From assembly GCA_029202845.1 (NCBI GenBank), contig CP119315.1, forward strand, positions 503,501 through 567,500: DNA of 64,000 bases, written 5' to 3'. The notes beneath the pieces are model-generated. The model was not told where the DNA came from and did not search any database. It worked only from the letters and a program-made list of their open reading frames with translations. The stretch's first letter is position 1. Every line of letters begins with the position of its first letter. The position numbers were made by a program, and so were the translations under genes. Shown here piece after piece: positions 28,736-36,975 of the stretch. This DNA comes from Candidatus Sphingomonas colombiensis. Lineage in GTDB: Bacteria; Pseudomonadota; Alphaproteobacteria; Sphingomonadales; Sphingomonadaceae.

Positions 28736-30522
28736 CGCTTTCGACATTCTCCCGCGCCGGTTTCGTGTTGCTCGCCACCAGCGCACTGGTCGGGGCGAGT
28801 CAGTTGACCGCCTCCCCCGGCGACCGCGCCACCGCGATCGTCGGCGCAACCGTGTTCGACGGCACCGGCGCCGCACCGCAGGTGGCGACCGTGGTGATCC
28901 GCGATGGCCGCATCGTGTCGGTAACCCCCGGCGCCAAAGCGCCAAGCGGCGCGCGGGTGATCGACGCGCGCGGCAAGGCGCTGCTCCCCGGCTTCTTCGA
29001 TCTTCACACCCATTGGACCCCGGCGGGCGAACCGAACACCACTCCGCAGATCGCGACCGATTACGTCAAATCGGGCGTCACCACGATCAACGACTTTCAC
29101 GAGCAGCCCGAAAGCTATGCGCCGCGCCGCGAATGGCTGAAAACGCTCGTCTCGCCGCATGTGAACTTCGCCGCACGGATCAGCACGCCCGGCGGCCACG
29201 GCGCGGATTGGGGGGACCAGGCGACAACGGTGTGGATCAACACCCCCACCGCCGCGCGCGCCGCGATCGAAAAGCTGAAGCCCTACAAACCCGATCTCAT
29301 CAAGGCGTTCACCGATGGCTGGCGCTATGGCGTGATGCCGGACAACACCAGCATGGACGGCTGGACGCTCCACGCCCTCACCGATGCCGCGCATCAGGCG
29401 GGATGGAAGGTGCTGACCCACACCGTCACTGTCGATCGTGGATTGGTTGCGGCCCGCAGCGGCGTGGACTCGCTGGCGCATGATCCGCAGGACCGCGATA
29501 TGACGCCCGAAGAGGCAAAGGCGATTGCCGCCACGAAAATGGCCGTGATCCCGACGCTCGCCGTGTACGATCCCGGCAAGGGCGGCGCGAAGCCGGATGA
29601 TCCGCGTTATCGCCAGAGCCTCGCTAAGTTCACCCATGCGCTGCACAATGTGAAAACGCTGTTCGATGCCGGAGTGCCGATCGGCGTCGGCACCGATGCC
29701 GGCATGCCCTCCACCCCGCACGGCAGTTCGACGCTGCACGAGCTGGAACTGCTGGTCCGCGCCGGCCTCACCCCTTCGCAGGCGCTGGTCGCGGGAACGC
29801 ATACGAGCGCGAAGATCATGGCGCAGGATGGTGATCGCGGCACGATCGCGCCGGGCAAGCGCGCCGATCTCGTGCTGATCGACGGCAAGCCGTGGGAAAA
29901 TATCAGCGATGTGTACAAGATATCGCGGGTGCTGATCGACGGCCGGCTCGTGTTCGGCCCCGGCGCGCCCGCGCTGCCCGCCGCGAACCTCACGACCCAC
30001 ATGCCCGCCACGACCGTTTCCGCGCTGGTCGACGATTTCGAGAAGGCCGACGGGCGCAGTTCGCTCGATACGCTGCGGCTTGAAACCGGCGACGGCGGGA
30101 TCGATCGCTCGGTGGAGATCACGCAAATCGTGCCGCGCGCAGATGGCGGCCACGCGCTCCAGCTCGCCGCGCGGATGGCGGTGAAGGACGGCGCCTATGC
30201 GGGCGTTGCCGTGCCCCTGACGCGCGGTTCGGTCCAACCGGTCGATGTGCGGCGCTACAAGGGAGTGCGCTTCGACATCAAGGGGCCGGGCGATTTCGCC
30301 TTGCGCCTCAATGGGCTGGAGGGAGGCTGGTCAGCCCCGGTGAAAGGCGCGATCGGCTGGACCAGCATCGACGTGCCGTTCAGCGCGCTTCAGCCGGTCA
30401 AGATGGGTAATCGCGCGGGCAAGCCATGGTCCGGCGACGATATCGTGCAGGTCGAGCTCGGCGGCACACGCGCGGGCGGCGCGCCGATGACCTTCACGAT
30501 CGACAATATCCGCTTTTACTAA
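28732..30522 (+). CDS. Secreted amidohydrolase with C-terminal CIA30-like domain
   Basis: A 596-residue amidohydrolase-superfamily protein. A leader segment (MTLSTFSRAGFVLLATSALVGASQ) suggests export. The metal site starts with H92 and H94 in LLPGFFDLHTHW; later ligand-like residues are in LIKAFTDGWR, WKVLTHTVTV, DSLAHDPQ and GVGTDAGMP. The fold resembles the imidazolonepropionase/prolidase-like group. From about residue 435 a second domain (DDFEKADGRSSLDT to FTIDNIRFY) resembles the CIA30 beta-sandwich, which is uncommon on amidohydrolases and may bind the substrate. It starts within the metalloprotease stop (ATGA at 28732). It is the last gene of the island. Confidence 0.87.
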   Translation: MTLSTFSRAGFVLLATSALVGASQLTASPGDRATAIVGATVFDGTGAAPQVATVVIRDGRIVSVTPGAKAPSGARVIDARGKALLPGFFDLHTHWTPAGEPNTTPQIATDYVKSGVTTINDFHEQPESYAPRREWLKTLVSPHVNFAARISTPGGHGADWGDQATTVWINTPTAARAAIEKLKPYKPDLIKAFTDGWRYGVMPDNTSMDGWTLHALTDAAHQAGWKVLTHTVTVDRGLVAARSGVDSLAHDPQDRDMTPEEAKAIAATKMAVIPTLAVYDPGKGGAKPDDPRYRQSLAKFTHALHNVKTLFDAGVPIGVGTDAGMPSTPHGSSTLHELELLVRAGLTPSQALVAGTHTSAKIMAQDGDRGTIAPGKRADLVLIDGKPWENISDVYKISRVLIDGRLVFGPGAPALPAANLTTHMPATTVSALVDDFEKADGRSSLDTLRLETGDGGIDRSVEITQIVPRADGGHALQLAARMAVKDGAYAGVAVPLTRGSVQPVDVRRYKGVRFDIKGPGDFALRLNGLEGGWSAPVKGAIGWTSIDVPFSALQPVKMGNRAGKPWSGDDIVQVELGGTRAGGAPMTFTIDNIRFY

Positions 30523-30547
30523 GCCGCACGCGCCGGCCGCCTCTCGA

Positions 30548-32194
30548 TCAGGTGGCCGGCACCAGCGCCTGTTCCAGCAGGCCGCGCCCGATCACCTTCA
30601 GCGCCAGTGTTTCCTCCGCGCCCTCGAAGATCGACAGCACGCGCGCATCGATCCAGTAGCGGCTGACGGCGCTTTCCTCGGCATAGCCCATGCCGCCGTG
30701 GATCTGGAGCGCCTCGCGCGTCACCATTTCGGCGGAGCGGCAGGCCAGCAGCTTGGCAAGGCTCGCCTCCATCCGCCCGCCGCCCTCGTCAAGCGCACGC
30801 CCCACGGCATAAGCGAGGCTGCGGCAAGCAGCGAAGCGCGCCGCCATCTGCGCGATCTTCACCTGCGTGAGCTGATAATCGGCCAGCGGTGCGCCGAATA
30901 CCTTGCGGTCTTTCGCATAAGCGATTGCCGCTTTCAGCGCCGCACGCATCACGCCCAGCGCCCTGCCCGCCGTCTGAATACGCCCCCCGGTCATGCCGGC
31001 CATGGTGAGATAGAAACCGCGCCCGAGGCCAGCCGCGCCGCCAACGACATTCGCATCGGGCACGAAGAAATCCTCGAACGCAAGATCGAAGGAATGCATG
31101 CCGCGATAACCGACCGTCGGAATCGCGCGCCCATGAAGCGCGCCGCCGCCGGGCTGTTCGTAAGTGAATTCATGCCCGTCGAACGAGGGTTTTTCGACCA
31201 GCAGCAGGCTCAACCCGCGATAGCCGAGCGATCGATCGGGATCGGTGCGGGTGACGACCATCAGCAGCCCCGCCTTGCCCGCGAAGGTGCACCATGTCTT
31301 GGCACCATTGATCAGCCACCCGCCCTCGACCGGCGTGCCGCGCAACGTCAGCCCGGCAACGTCGGAACCGTGGTCCGGCTCGGTGATCGCGATCGCGCAT
31401 AGCGGGTCGCCCGTCGCGATGCGTGGCAGCCAATGCGCCTTTTGCTCCTCGGTCCCGCCCGCCACCAGCGCCCGGCTGAGGATTTCCGGTCGCGTGATCA
31501 GGCTGCCCGCCGCCGCCAGCGACGCTTCGGACAATGCCTCGGTCACCGCGATCATCATCGGCGTGTTTTCGCCCTCGGCCGGGGCGGAGCCGCCGAATTG
31601 TTCGGGGATGGAAAGCCCGAACACCCCCATCTCGCGCATCGGCCCGAGCAATGTTTCGGGCACGGTCAGATCGCGGCGATGGATATCCTCGGCCAGCGGC
31701 GCGACGATATCGTGCGCGAAGCGGCGAAAGGCGTCGCGCGCCAGCAGCGTCTGCTCGTCGAGCGGAACATCGCCCAATTCGCCGGTCGCATCGGCGACAG
31801 CCTGCCCCAGTGACGCAAGTGCTTCGGGCGCACCCGCATCGCGCCGCAGTCCGCGTGCGTCATGGCCGACGGCATCCAGCGGAGCCATCGGCAGCCCCAT
31901 CGCGAGATAGATGCCCTCCAGCCGCCCGAGAACCGCGGGCACCACCTCCGCCGCGAAGGCAACGCCAAGCCGCGTATCGAGCGCGGATCGCTCGATCTCA
32001 TCCGAGGTGGCGTGACGGGCGGCAAGCAGGTCCGCATAGCTCAAGGCGAGATCATAAGTGACCGCCTGATGCGCATCGAGCGCATCGCTGTGCAATCGCC
32101 CGTCGGAGGAGCAGGCAGCAGCCACCGCCTCCACCGCAATCGTCAGTGCGGCATCGAGCGCGGCCAGTGCCGCGCCCGCCGGAAATCGCTCCAT
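30548..32194 (-). CDS. Acyl-CoA dehydrogenase, (2S)-methylsuccinyl-CoA dehydrogenase-like
   Basis: An acyl-CoA dehydrogenase of about 548 residues. A helical N-terminal extension of some 145 residues precedes the usual domains; extensions like this mark (2S)-methylsuccinyl-CoA dehydrogenase of the ethylmalonyl-CoA pathway. The core has FGLSIPEQFGG, ITEPDHGSDVAG, the C-terminal LQIHGGMGYAEE and IFEGAEETLALK with the catalytic Glu. ATG 32194 (GGGGAG upstream) was chosen over ATG 32212, which has no clear ribosome site. No other ethylmalonyl-CoA gene is in the window, so the substrate is inferred. It is convergent with the amidohydrolase. Confidence 0.87.
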   Translation of the reverse strand: MERFPAGAALAALDAALTIAVEAVAAACSSDGRLHSDALDAHQAVTYDLALSYADLLAARHATSDEIERSALDTRLGVAFAAEVVPAVLGRLEGIYLAMGLPMAPLDAVGHDARGLRRDAGAPEALASLGQAVADATGELGDVPLDEQTLLARDAFRRFAHDIVAPLAEDIHRRDLTVPETLLGPMREMGVFGLSIPEQFGGSAPAEGENTPMMIAVTEALSEASLAAAGSLITRPEILSRALVAGGTEEQKAHWLPRIATGDPLCAIAITEPDHGSDVAGLTLRGTPVEGGWLINGAKTWCTFAGKAGLLMVVTRTDPDRSLGYRGLSLLLVEKPSFDGHEFTYEQPGGGALHGRAIPTVGYRGMHSFDLAFEDFFVPDANVVGGAAGLGRGFYLTMAGMTGGRIQTAGRALGVMRAALKAAIAYAKDRKVFGAPLADYQLTQVKIAQMAARFAACRSLAYAVGRALDEGGGRMEASLAKLLACRSAEMVTREALQIHGGMGYAEESAVSRYWIDARVLSIFEGAEETLALKVIGRGLLEQALVPAT

Positions 32195-32293
32195 CACGGC
32201 TTCGCTCCCCATAAACCGCGCTCAGTTAGGGGGAATATTCACCAACCGCCAGCGTCACGCGCGCGACCCTGCGCGCGTGACGAAGCGGGCCGC

Positions 32294-34066
32294 TTAACCC
32301 TGCCGGCCGCGCGGGCCGCCTGGCTTGCGCCCCGGCCCCTTCCCGAACCCGCCGCCCTCGCGCGGCGCGCCACGCGGATGCGCATGCGGGCTGCGTCCGG
32401 GGGCGCCAGTCCGCGGGCGACGCGGCGCCTGATGGTCACCGCGCGCACCGGGCGGTGGCGGACCATCGGACGGCTCGATCCGCACGCCATGTTCGTCGTC
32501 TTCGCTACCGGCGGTGCGGGCAAGCGCGGCATTGAACTTCGCGGCGATGGCACGCGGAATCTGGAAATGGGTTTGCGACGGCCCAATGCGGATCGCGCCG
32601 ATCTCGTTGCGCGAAACATGGCCGCGCCGGCAGATAAGCGGCAGAATCCAGCGCGGATCGGCATTCTGGCTCCGGCCGATATCCATGCGGAACCACGTCA
32701 CATCGTCAAAGCCGGGGCGATGACGCTCCTGCTGCGCCGCGCGACGCGCCTCGGGCGTATCCTCCATCATCTCCTCGGGCGCGGGCATTGCGGCGCGATG
32801 CGCGCGGACCAGGGCGGCGGCGATATCCTCCGGCGAACGCTCGGCGAGCAGCTTCGCCCCGAGCAGCCGGTCCTCCTCGTCGAAGGTCGTCGGTTCGAGC
32901 AGCGCGGTCAGCAGGCGTTCGCGGTCCTGCGCCCGGATCGCTTCCGGGGTTGGGGCGGAGATCCATTCCGCGTTGATCCGCGCGCCACGCAACATCGATT
33001 CTACGCGCCGGCGCATCGGATAAGGCACCACCATCACGGCGGTACCCTTCTTCCCCGCGCGACCCGTGCGCCCCGAACGGTGCTGCAACGTCTCCGCATC
33101 ACGCGGAATCTCGACATGGACGACGAGGCTCAGGCTCGGCAGATCGATCCCGCGCGCGGCAACGTCGGTAGCGACGCAGACTGCCGCACGACGATCGCGC
33201 AATTCCTGCAACGCGCGGTTACGCTCCGATTGCGAATGCTCGCCGGACAGCGCAACGGCGGTGAAGCCGCGCTCCAGAAGCGTGGCGTGCAGCCGGCGCA
33301 CATTGTCGCGCGTGGCACAGAACAACATAGCGGTTTCAGCGCCGTGAAAGCGCAGCAGGTTGACCACTGCCGCCTCGATCTCGGACGGCGAAACGGTCAC
33401 CGCCTGATAGGCGATATCCCCATGGCCACGCTCTTCGCCCGTAGTCGCCAGCCGCAGCGCGTCGCGCTGGTAGCGCTTCGCCAGCGCGACGATCGGGCGC
33501 GGCATGGTTGCGGAGAACAGCAGGGTCCGCCGGGTTTCGGGGGTGGCGTCGAGGATTTCCTCGAGATCCTCGCGAAACCCCATGTCGAGCATCTCGTCGG
33601 CCTCATCGAGCACCGCTACGCGCAGCGCCGACAGATCGAGCGCGCCGCGTTCGAGATGGTCGCGCAGGCGCCCCGGGGTGCCGACGACGATATGCGCGCC
33701 GCCGCGCAGCACGCGGCGCTCCTTCGACGCGTCCATACCGCCGACGCAGGTGGCGATGCGCGCGCGCGCCTTGCCGTAAAGCCACTCAAGCTCGCGACTC
33801 ACCTGCAGCGCCAGTTCGCGCGTCGGCGCGATCACCAGCGCGAGCGGCCGTTCGGCATAGGGCATGGTCGCCTCGTCGCCGAGCAATTCGGCGCCCATCG
33901 CCAGCCCGAACGCAACCGTCTTGCCGGAGCCGGTCTGTGCGGAAACAATCAGGTCGCGCCCGGCCGCCTCGGGATCGATCACGGCCGCCTGCACGGTCGT
34001 AGGCGCGGCATAGCCACGCTCGGAAAGCGCCTCGGCAAAAACGGGCGGAAGATTGGAAAAGGTCAT
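32294..34066 (-). CDS. DEAD-box RNA helicase with DbpA-like C-terminal RNA-binding domain
   Basis: A 590-residue ATP-dependent RNA helicase. Motifs are seen in order: Q-motif GYAAPTTVQAAVI, motif I AQTGSGKT, PTRELA, VGTPGRL, DEAD in VLDEADEML, SAT, then ARGIDLPSLSLVVH and HRSGRTGRAGKKG. A DbpA/CsdA-like RNA-binding domain follows (WFRMDIGRSQNADPRWILPLICRRGHV), then a Gly/Arg/Pro-rich tail. ATG 34066 follows GTGAG and is preferred to GTG 34075. It probably aids ribosome assembly or RNA turnover in the cytoplasm, like DeaD. Its gene ends about 20 bases after the tail begins repeating GGP-like units. Confidence 0.92.
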   Translation of the reverse strand: MTFSNLPPVFAEALSERGYAAPTTVQAAVIDPEAAGRDLIVSAQTGSGKTVAFGLAMGAELLGDEATMPYAERPLALVIAPTRELALQVSRELEWLYGKARARIATCVGGMDASKERRVLRGGAHIVVGTPGRLRDHLERGALDLSALRVAVLDEADEMLDMGFREDLEEILDATPETRRTLLFSATMPRPIVALAKRYQRDALRLATTGEERGHGDIAYQAVTVSPSEIEAAVVNLLRFHGAETAMLFCATRDNVRRLHATLLERGFTAVALSGEHSQSERNRALQELRDRRAAVCVATDVAARGIDLPSLSLVVHVEIPRDAETLQHRSGRTGRAGKKGTAVMVVPYPMRRRVESMLRGARINAEWISAPTPEAIRAQDRERLLTALLEPTTFDEEDRLLGAKLLAERSPEDIAAALVRAHRAAMPAPEEMMEDTPEARRAAQQERHRPGFDDVTWFRMDIGRSQNADPRWILPLICRRGHVSRNEIGAIRIGPSQTHFQIPRAIAAKFNAALARTAGSEDDEHGVRIEPSDGPPPPGARGDHQAPRRPRTGAPGRSPHAHPRGAPREGGGFGKGPGRKPGGPRGRQG

Positions 34067-34298
34067 GAAACTCACGGATTATCTGGCCGCGAAAGGCCGT
34101 GGACTTAAATATCAGCGGCCGTCGAAGCACCCACCACGGCTGCTCTGAAACCCGTTGAAGCGAGATCGGTGCAGACGCAGAGCAGCGCGGACACTCGGCT
34201 GAGGGCGCTAGCGGATCGAGCTGTCATCGATCAGGCCCCATATCACAGGTGTCGCGCTCATTCCATCGCGGATTGCAACACGCGCAATCGCGGCGGTT

Positions 34299-35261
34299 TT
34301 ACCCCTCCGCGCGCGCGGCATAACGCCGCGCGAGGATCGAACAGACGATCAATTGCATCTGGTGATAGAGAATGATCGGCAGCATGATCATGCCCAATGC
34401 CGGGCTGGCGCCAAACAGGATCTTCGCGATCGGCGCGCCATTGGCGAGGCTCTTCTTCGATCCGCAGAATACCGTCGTCACCTCATCCGGCAACGAGAAA
34501 CCCCATGCGCGCGAAGCCATCGTGGTCAGCCAAAGGATCAGCCCGAGCAGCAGCGCGGCGATCAACGCGATCTCCGCGATCACCCACGGGGAATAGCTCC
34601 ACCACAGCCCGGAAGCGGTCGATTCACAGAATGCCGAATAGACGATCAGCACGATCACTCCACGATCGCACAGATTGATGAGCCGCTTGTTCGCCGCGAG
34701 CCACCGCGCGATCAGCGGACGCAACAGCTGCCCCGCCGCGAACGGCAGCAGCAAGGTCATCGCCACATCGGCGATCGCGGGCAGGATCGGGAACGACTGG
34801 CCGCTCACCGCCGCGACCGTCGCGACCAAAGTAGGCGTTACGGCCATGCCGATGATGCCGGAGAGCGATGCGTCGAACACCGCCGCCGGCACGTTCCCGC
34901 GCGCCATGCTCGTCATCGCCACCGACGACGAGACGGTCGAGGAAAGCGCGCACAGGAAAAAGATGCCCAGCCGCACCTCGTAATCGAGCACGGATTTCAG
35001 CCCGAAGAACAATGCGAAGCCGATTAGCGGAAACAGCACGAAGGTGGTGGCCTGCACCGCGACATGGATGCGCCAGTTGGTCGCCCCCGCCTTCAATGCC
35101 TGCGGCGATAGATTGGCGCCGTGCAGGAAGAAGACGAAGCCGATGCCCAGCGTCGTCACCAATCCCATATGCAACGGCCCATCGGGCGTTCCGAGATGCG
35201 GCGCAATGAACGCCAGCACGATCGCGGCGAGCATCGCCAGCAGGAAACCGTCAATCTTCAT
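34299..35261 (-). CDS. Bile acid:sodium symporter (SBF) family transporter, YfeH-like
   Basis: A 320-residue inner-membrane protein with about ten hydrophobic segments. The sequence FVFFLHGANLSPQALKAG near residues 43-60, GIFFLCALSSTVSSSVAMTSMARGNVPAAVF near 99-130, and the C-terminal VFCGSKKSLANGAPIAKILFG are hallmarks of the DUF4137/SBF-like YfeH group in the bile acid:sodium symporter superfamily. The transported organic anion is unknown. The start MKIDGFLLAM has a hydrophobic first helix. It lies 73 bases after the end of kynU on the same strand. Confidence 0.88.
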   Translation of the reverse strand: MKIDGFLLAMLAAIVLAFIAPHLGTPDGPLHMGLVTTLGIGFVFFLHGANLSPQALKAGATNWRIHVAVQATTFVLFPLIGFALFFGLKSVLDYEVRLGIFFLCALSSTVSSSVAMTSMARGNVPAAVFDASLSGIIGMAVTPTLVATVAAVSGQSFPILPAIADVAMTLLLPFAAGQLLRPLIARWLAANKRLINLCDRGVIVLIVYSAFCESTASGLWWSYSPWVIAEIALIAALLLGLILWLTTMASRAWGFSLPDEVTTVFCGSKKSLANGAPIAKILFGASPALGMIMLPIILYHQMQLIVCSILARRYAARAEG

Positions 35262-35333
35262 GTCTCATCCCGTCGCGGCACCCGTCGCGCGGGTCCATAG
35301 GGTCTGCCTGTTAGAAAAGCTAAGGGGCGCCGC

Positions 35334-36599
35334 TCAGGTCACCGCATCGCGCTGGTGGTATCGCGGATCGCGCCAAGCGCCGGTTTCCATGACATCGGCG
35401 AGCACGTCCGCCGCATCCCATACATCGGCATGGCGGACGTATAGCGGGGTGAAGCCGAAGCGGACGATATCGGGCGCGCGGAAATCGCCGATCACCCCGC
35501 GATCGATCAATGCGCGCATGATCGCATAGCCATCGGCGTGCGCGAACGAGACCTGGCTGCCGCGCTCGCTCGCGTCGCGTGGAGAGGCCAGCGTGAAGCC
35601 GTGGCGCGCGCAACGCTGCTCGACCAACGCGATGAACAATTCGGTCAGCGCGACGGACTTCGCGCGGATCGCCACCATGTCGGCCGCGCGCATCAGATCG
35701 AGCCCGACGCCGACCAGCGACAGGCTCACGATCGGCTGCGTGCCGGTGAGGAACTGCCGGATATCGGGCGCGGGCGCATAGCCAGGATCGAAGGCGAACG
35801 GCGCTTCATGCCCCCACCAGCCGGTGATCGGCTGGCGCGCCGCGCCCAGATGCCGCTTCGCCACGAACAGGAATGCCGGCGAGCCGGGGCCGCCGTTCAG
35901 ATATTTGTAGGTGCAGCCCACCGCGAAATCGACATTGCAGCCGTTGAGATCGACCGGCATCGCGCCCGCGCTGTGGCACAGATCCCAGATCGCCAGCGCA
36001 CCGGCCGCCTGCGCCCGTTCGGTGAGCGCCGCCATGTCGTTGATATGGCCGGTCTTGTAATGAACATGCGTGATGCAGATCGCGGCGGTATCCTCGTCGA
36101 TCGCATCGGCGATCTCGTGCCGCTCACGCAGCACCACCTCCAGCCCGCGCGCCGCAGCAATCCCCTGCGCGACATAATTGTCGGTCGGGAAGTTGCTCCC
36201 TTCCAGGATGATCTTGCGCCGGCCGGGACGCATCGCGCTCGCCGCCCACAACAGCTTGAACAAGTTGACGCTGGTCGAATCCGTCACGACCACTTCGCCA
36301 TCGTCCGCACCGATCAACGGGGCGAGCGTGTTGCCGAGCGTCACCGGCAGATCGAACCAGCCCGCGCTGTTCCAGCTCTTGATCAGATCACCGCCCCATT
36401 CGCGCTCGATCACGCGCGCGGCATGCGCCGGGGCGTCATTGGCCATCGCGCCGAGCGAATTGCCGTCGAGATAGATCACGCCATCGGGGATCAGAAAAGC
36501 ATCGCGAAAGCGCGCCAGCGGATCGGCCTGATCCTGCGCCACGCACCAGTCGCGCGAAATCTCCGCCGGAAACTCTGCCGCCCGTTCCTCAAACCGCAT
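35334..36599 (-). CDS. kynU: Kynureninase
   Basis: A 421-residue PLP enzyme that cleaves L-kynurenine to anthranilate and L-alanine, or the 3-hydroxy form to 3-hydroxyanthranilate, in tryptophan breakdown. IYLDGNSLG is at residues 42-50, the PLP-phosphate-binding D-S-T-S-V at 107-111, the WDLCHSAG with the ring-binding D206 at 205-212, and the PLP lysine is K232 in YKYLNGGPG. ATG 36599 was chosen; a GTG at 36632 would add 11 poorly matching residues. No kynA or kynB is next to it. An SBF-family transporter gene follows. Confidence 0.93.
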   Translation of the reverse strand: MRFEERAAEFPAEISRDWCVAQDQADPLARFRDAFLIPDGVIYLDGNSLGAMANDAPAHAARVIEREWGGDLIKSWNSAGWFDLPVTLGNTLAPLIGADDGEVVVTDSTSVNLFKLLWAASAMRPGRRKIILEGSNFPTDNYVAQGIAAARGLEVVLRERHEIADAIDEDTAAICITHVHYKTGHINDMAALTERAQAAGALAIWDLCHSAGAMPVDLNGCNVDFAVGCTYKYLNGGPGSPAFLFVAKRHLGAARQPITGWWGHEAPFAFDPGYAPAPDIRQFLTGTQPIVSLSLVGVGLDLMRAADMVAIRAKSVALTELFIALVEQRCARHGFTLASPRDASERGSQVSFAHADGYAIMRALIDRGVIGDFRAPDIVRFGFTPLYVRHADVWDAADVLADVMETGAWRDPRYHQRDAVT

Positions 36600-36687
36600 C
36601 AAGACACACCGTTTTCTTCTGAGACATTGCACGGATAGCCCAGCGCGCAGCTTTACGCCTCATATTCCTGCGCACCGATGCCCCTGA

Positions 36688-36975
36688 TTACGGGTGGCGC
36701 TTCGAGCGGCGAGCGCCGGGATGGAGCGCGAGCACGAGCGCCACGGCCAGTCCCTCCATCCCGATCCCCCCGATCCATGTCACGATCGCGCGAGCTCGCT
36801 CGGCATCGCCCGGGATAATCGCAAGCGAGAGCAACAGCAGCGCGAATCCCGCGAACCGAATGTCGCGCCGCCGCCGCGAAGCTATGTGCCGCCCGAGCCA
36901 ATGGCTCGCCTGTCGCGGGGTCGCCACGCCGATCAGGACAATCGCGACAAACGCGATCGACAGCGACGCGATCAA
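36688..36975 (-). CDS. DUF3325 domain-containing protein
   Basis: A 95-residue inner-membrane protein with about three hydrophobic helices (SLSIAFVAIVLIGVA, FAGFALLLLSLAII, MEGLAVALVLAL). The DUF3325 identity comes from its length, the RQASHWLGRH motif after the first helix, and its place behind PepSY and DUF3649 genes, as in iron-uptake operons. The reading begins at a TTG (36975) that overlaps the PepSY stop in TTGA, so it is translated by coupling. Its role is unknown. Confidence 0.8.
   Translation of the reverse strand: MIASLSIAFVAIVLIGVATPRQASHWLGRHIASRRRRDIRFAGFALLLLSLAIIPGDAERARAIVTWIGGIGMEGLAVALVLALHPGARRSKRHP

Noticed and set aside
26231..28945. 904-codon open frame antisense to the metalloprotease
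   Set aside because: A high-GC shadow: it is the mirror of a well-supported gene with HEXXH and signal peptide, and its product is Arg/His/Gly-rich without any motif.
28573..30237. 554-codon open frame antisense to the amidohydrolase
   Set aside because: Its product is low-complexity and Arg/Gly-rich, while the sense strand has clear metal motifs and an ATGA-coupled start.
31862..34108. 748-codon plus-strand frame opposite the acyl-CoA dehydrogenase and helicase
   Set aside because: It spans two recognised minus-strand genes and has no domain; a codon-position artefact of GC-rich coding DNA.
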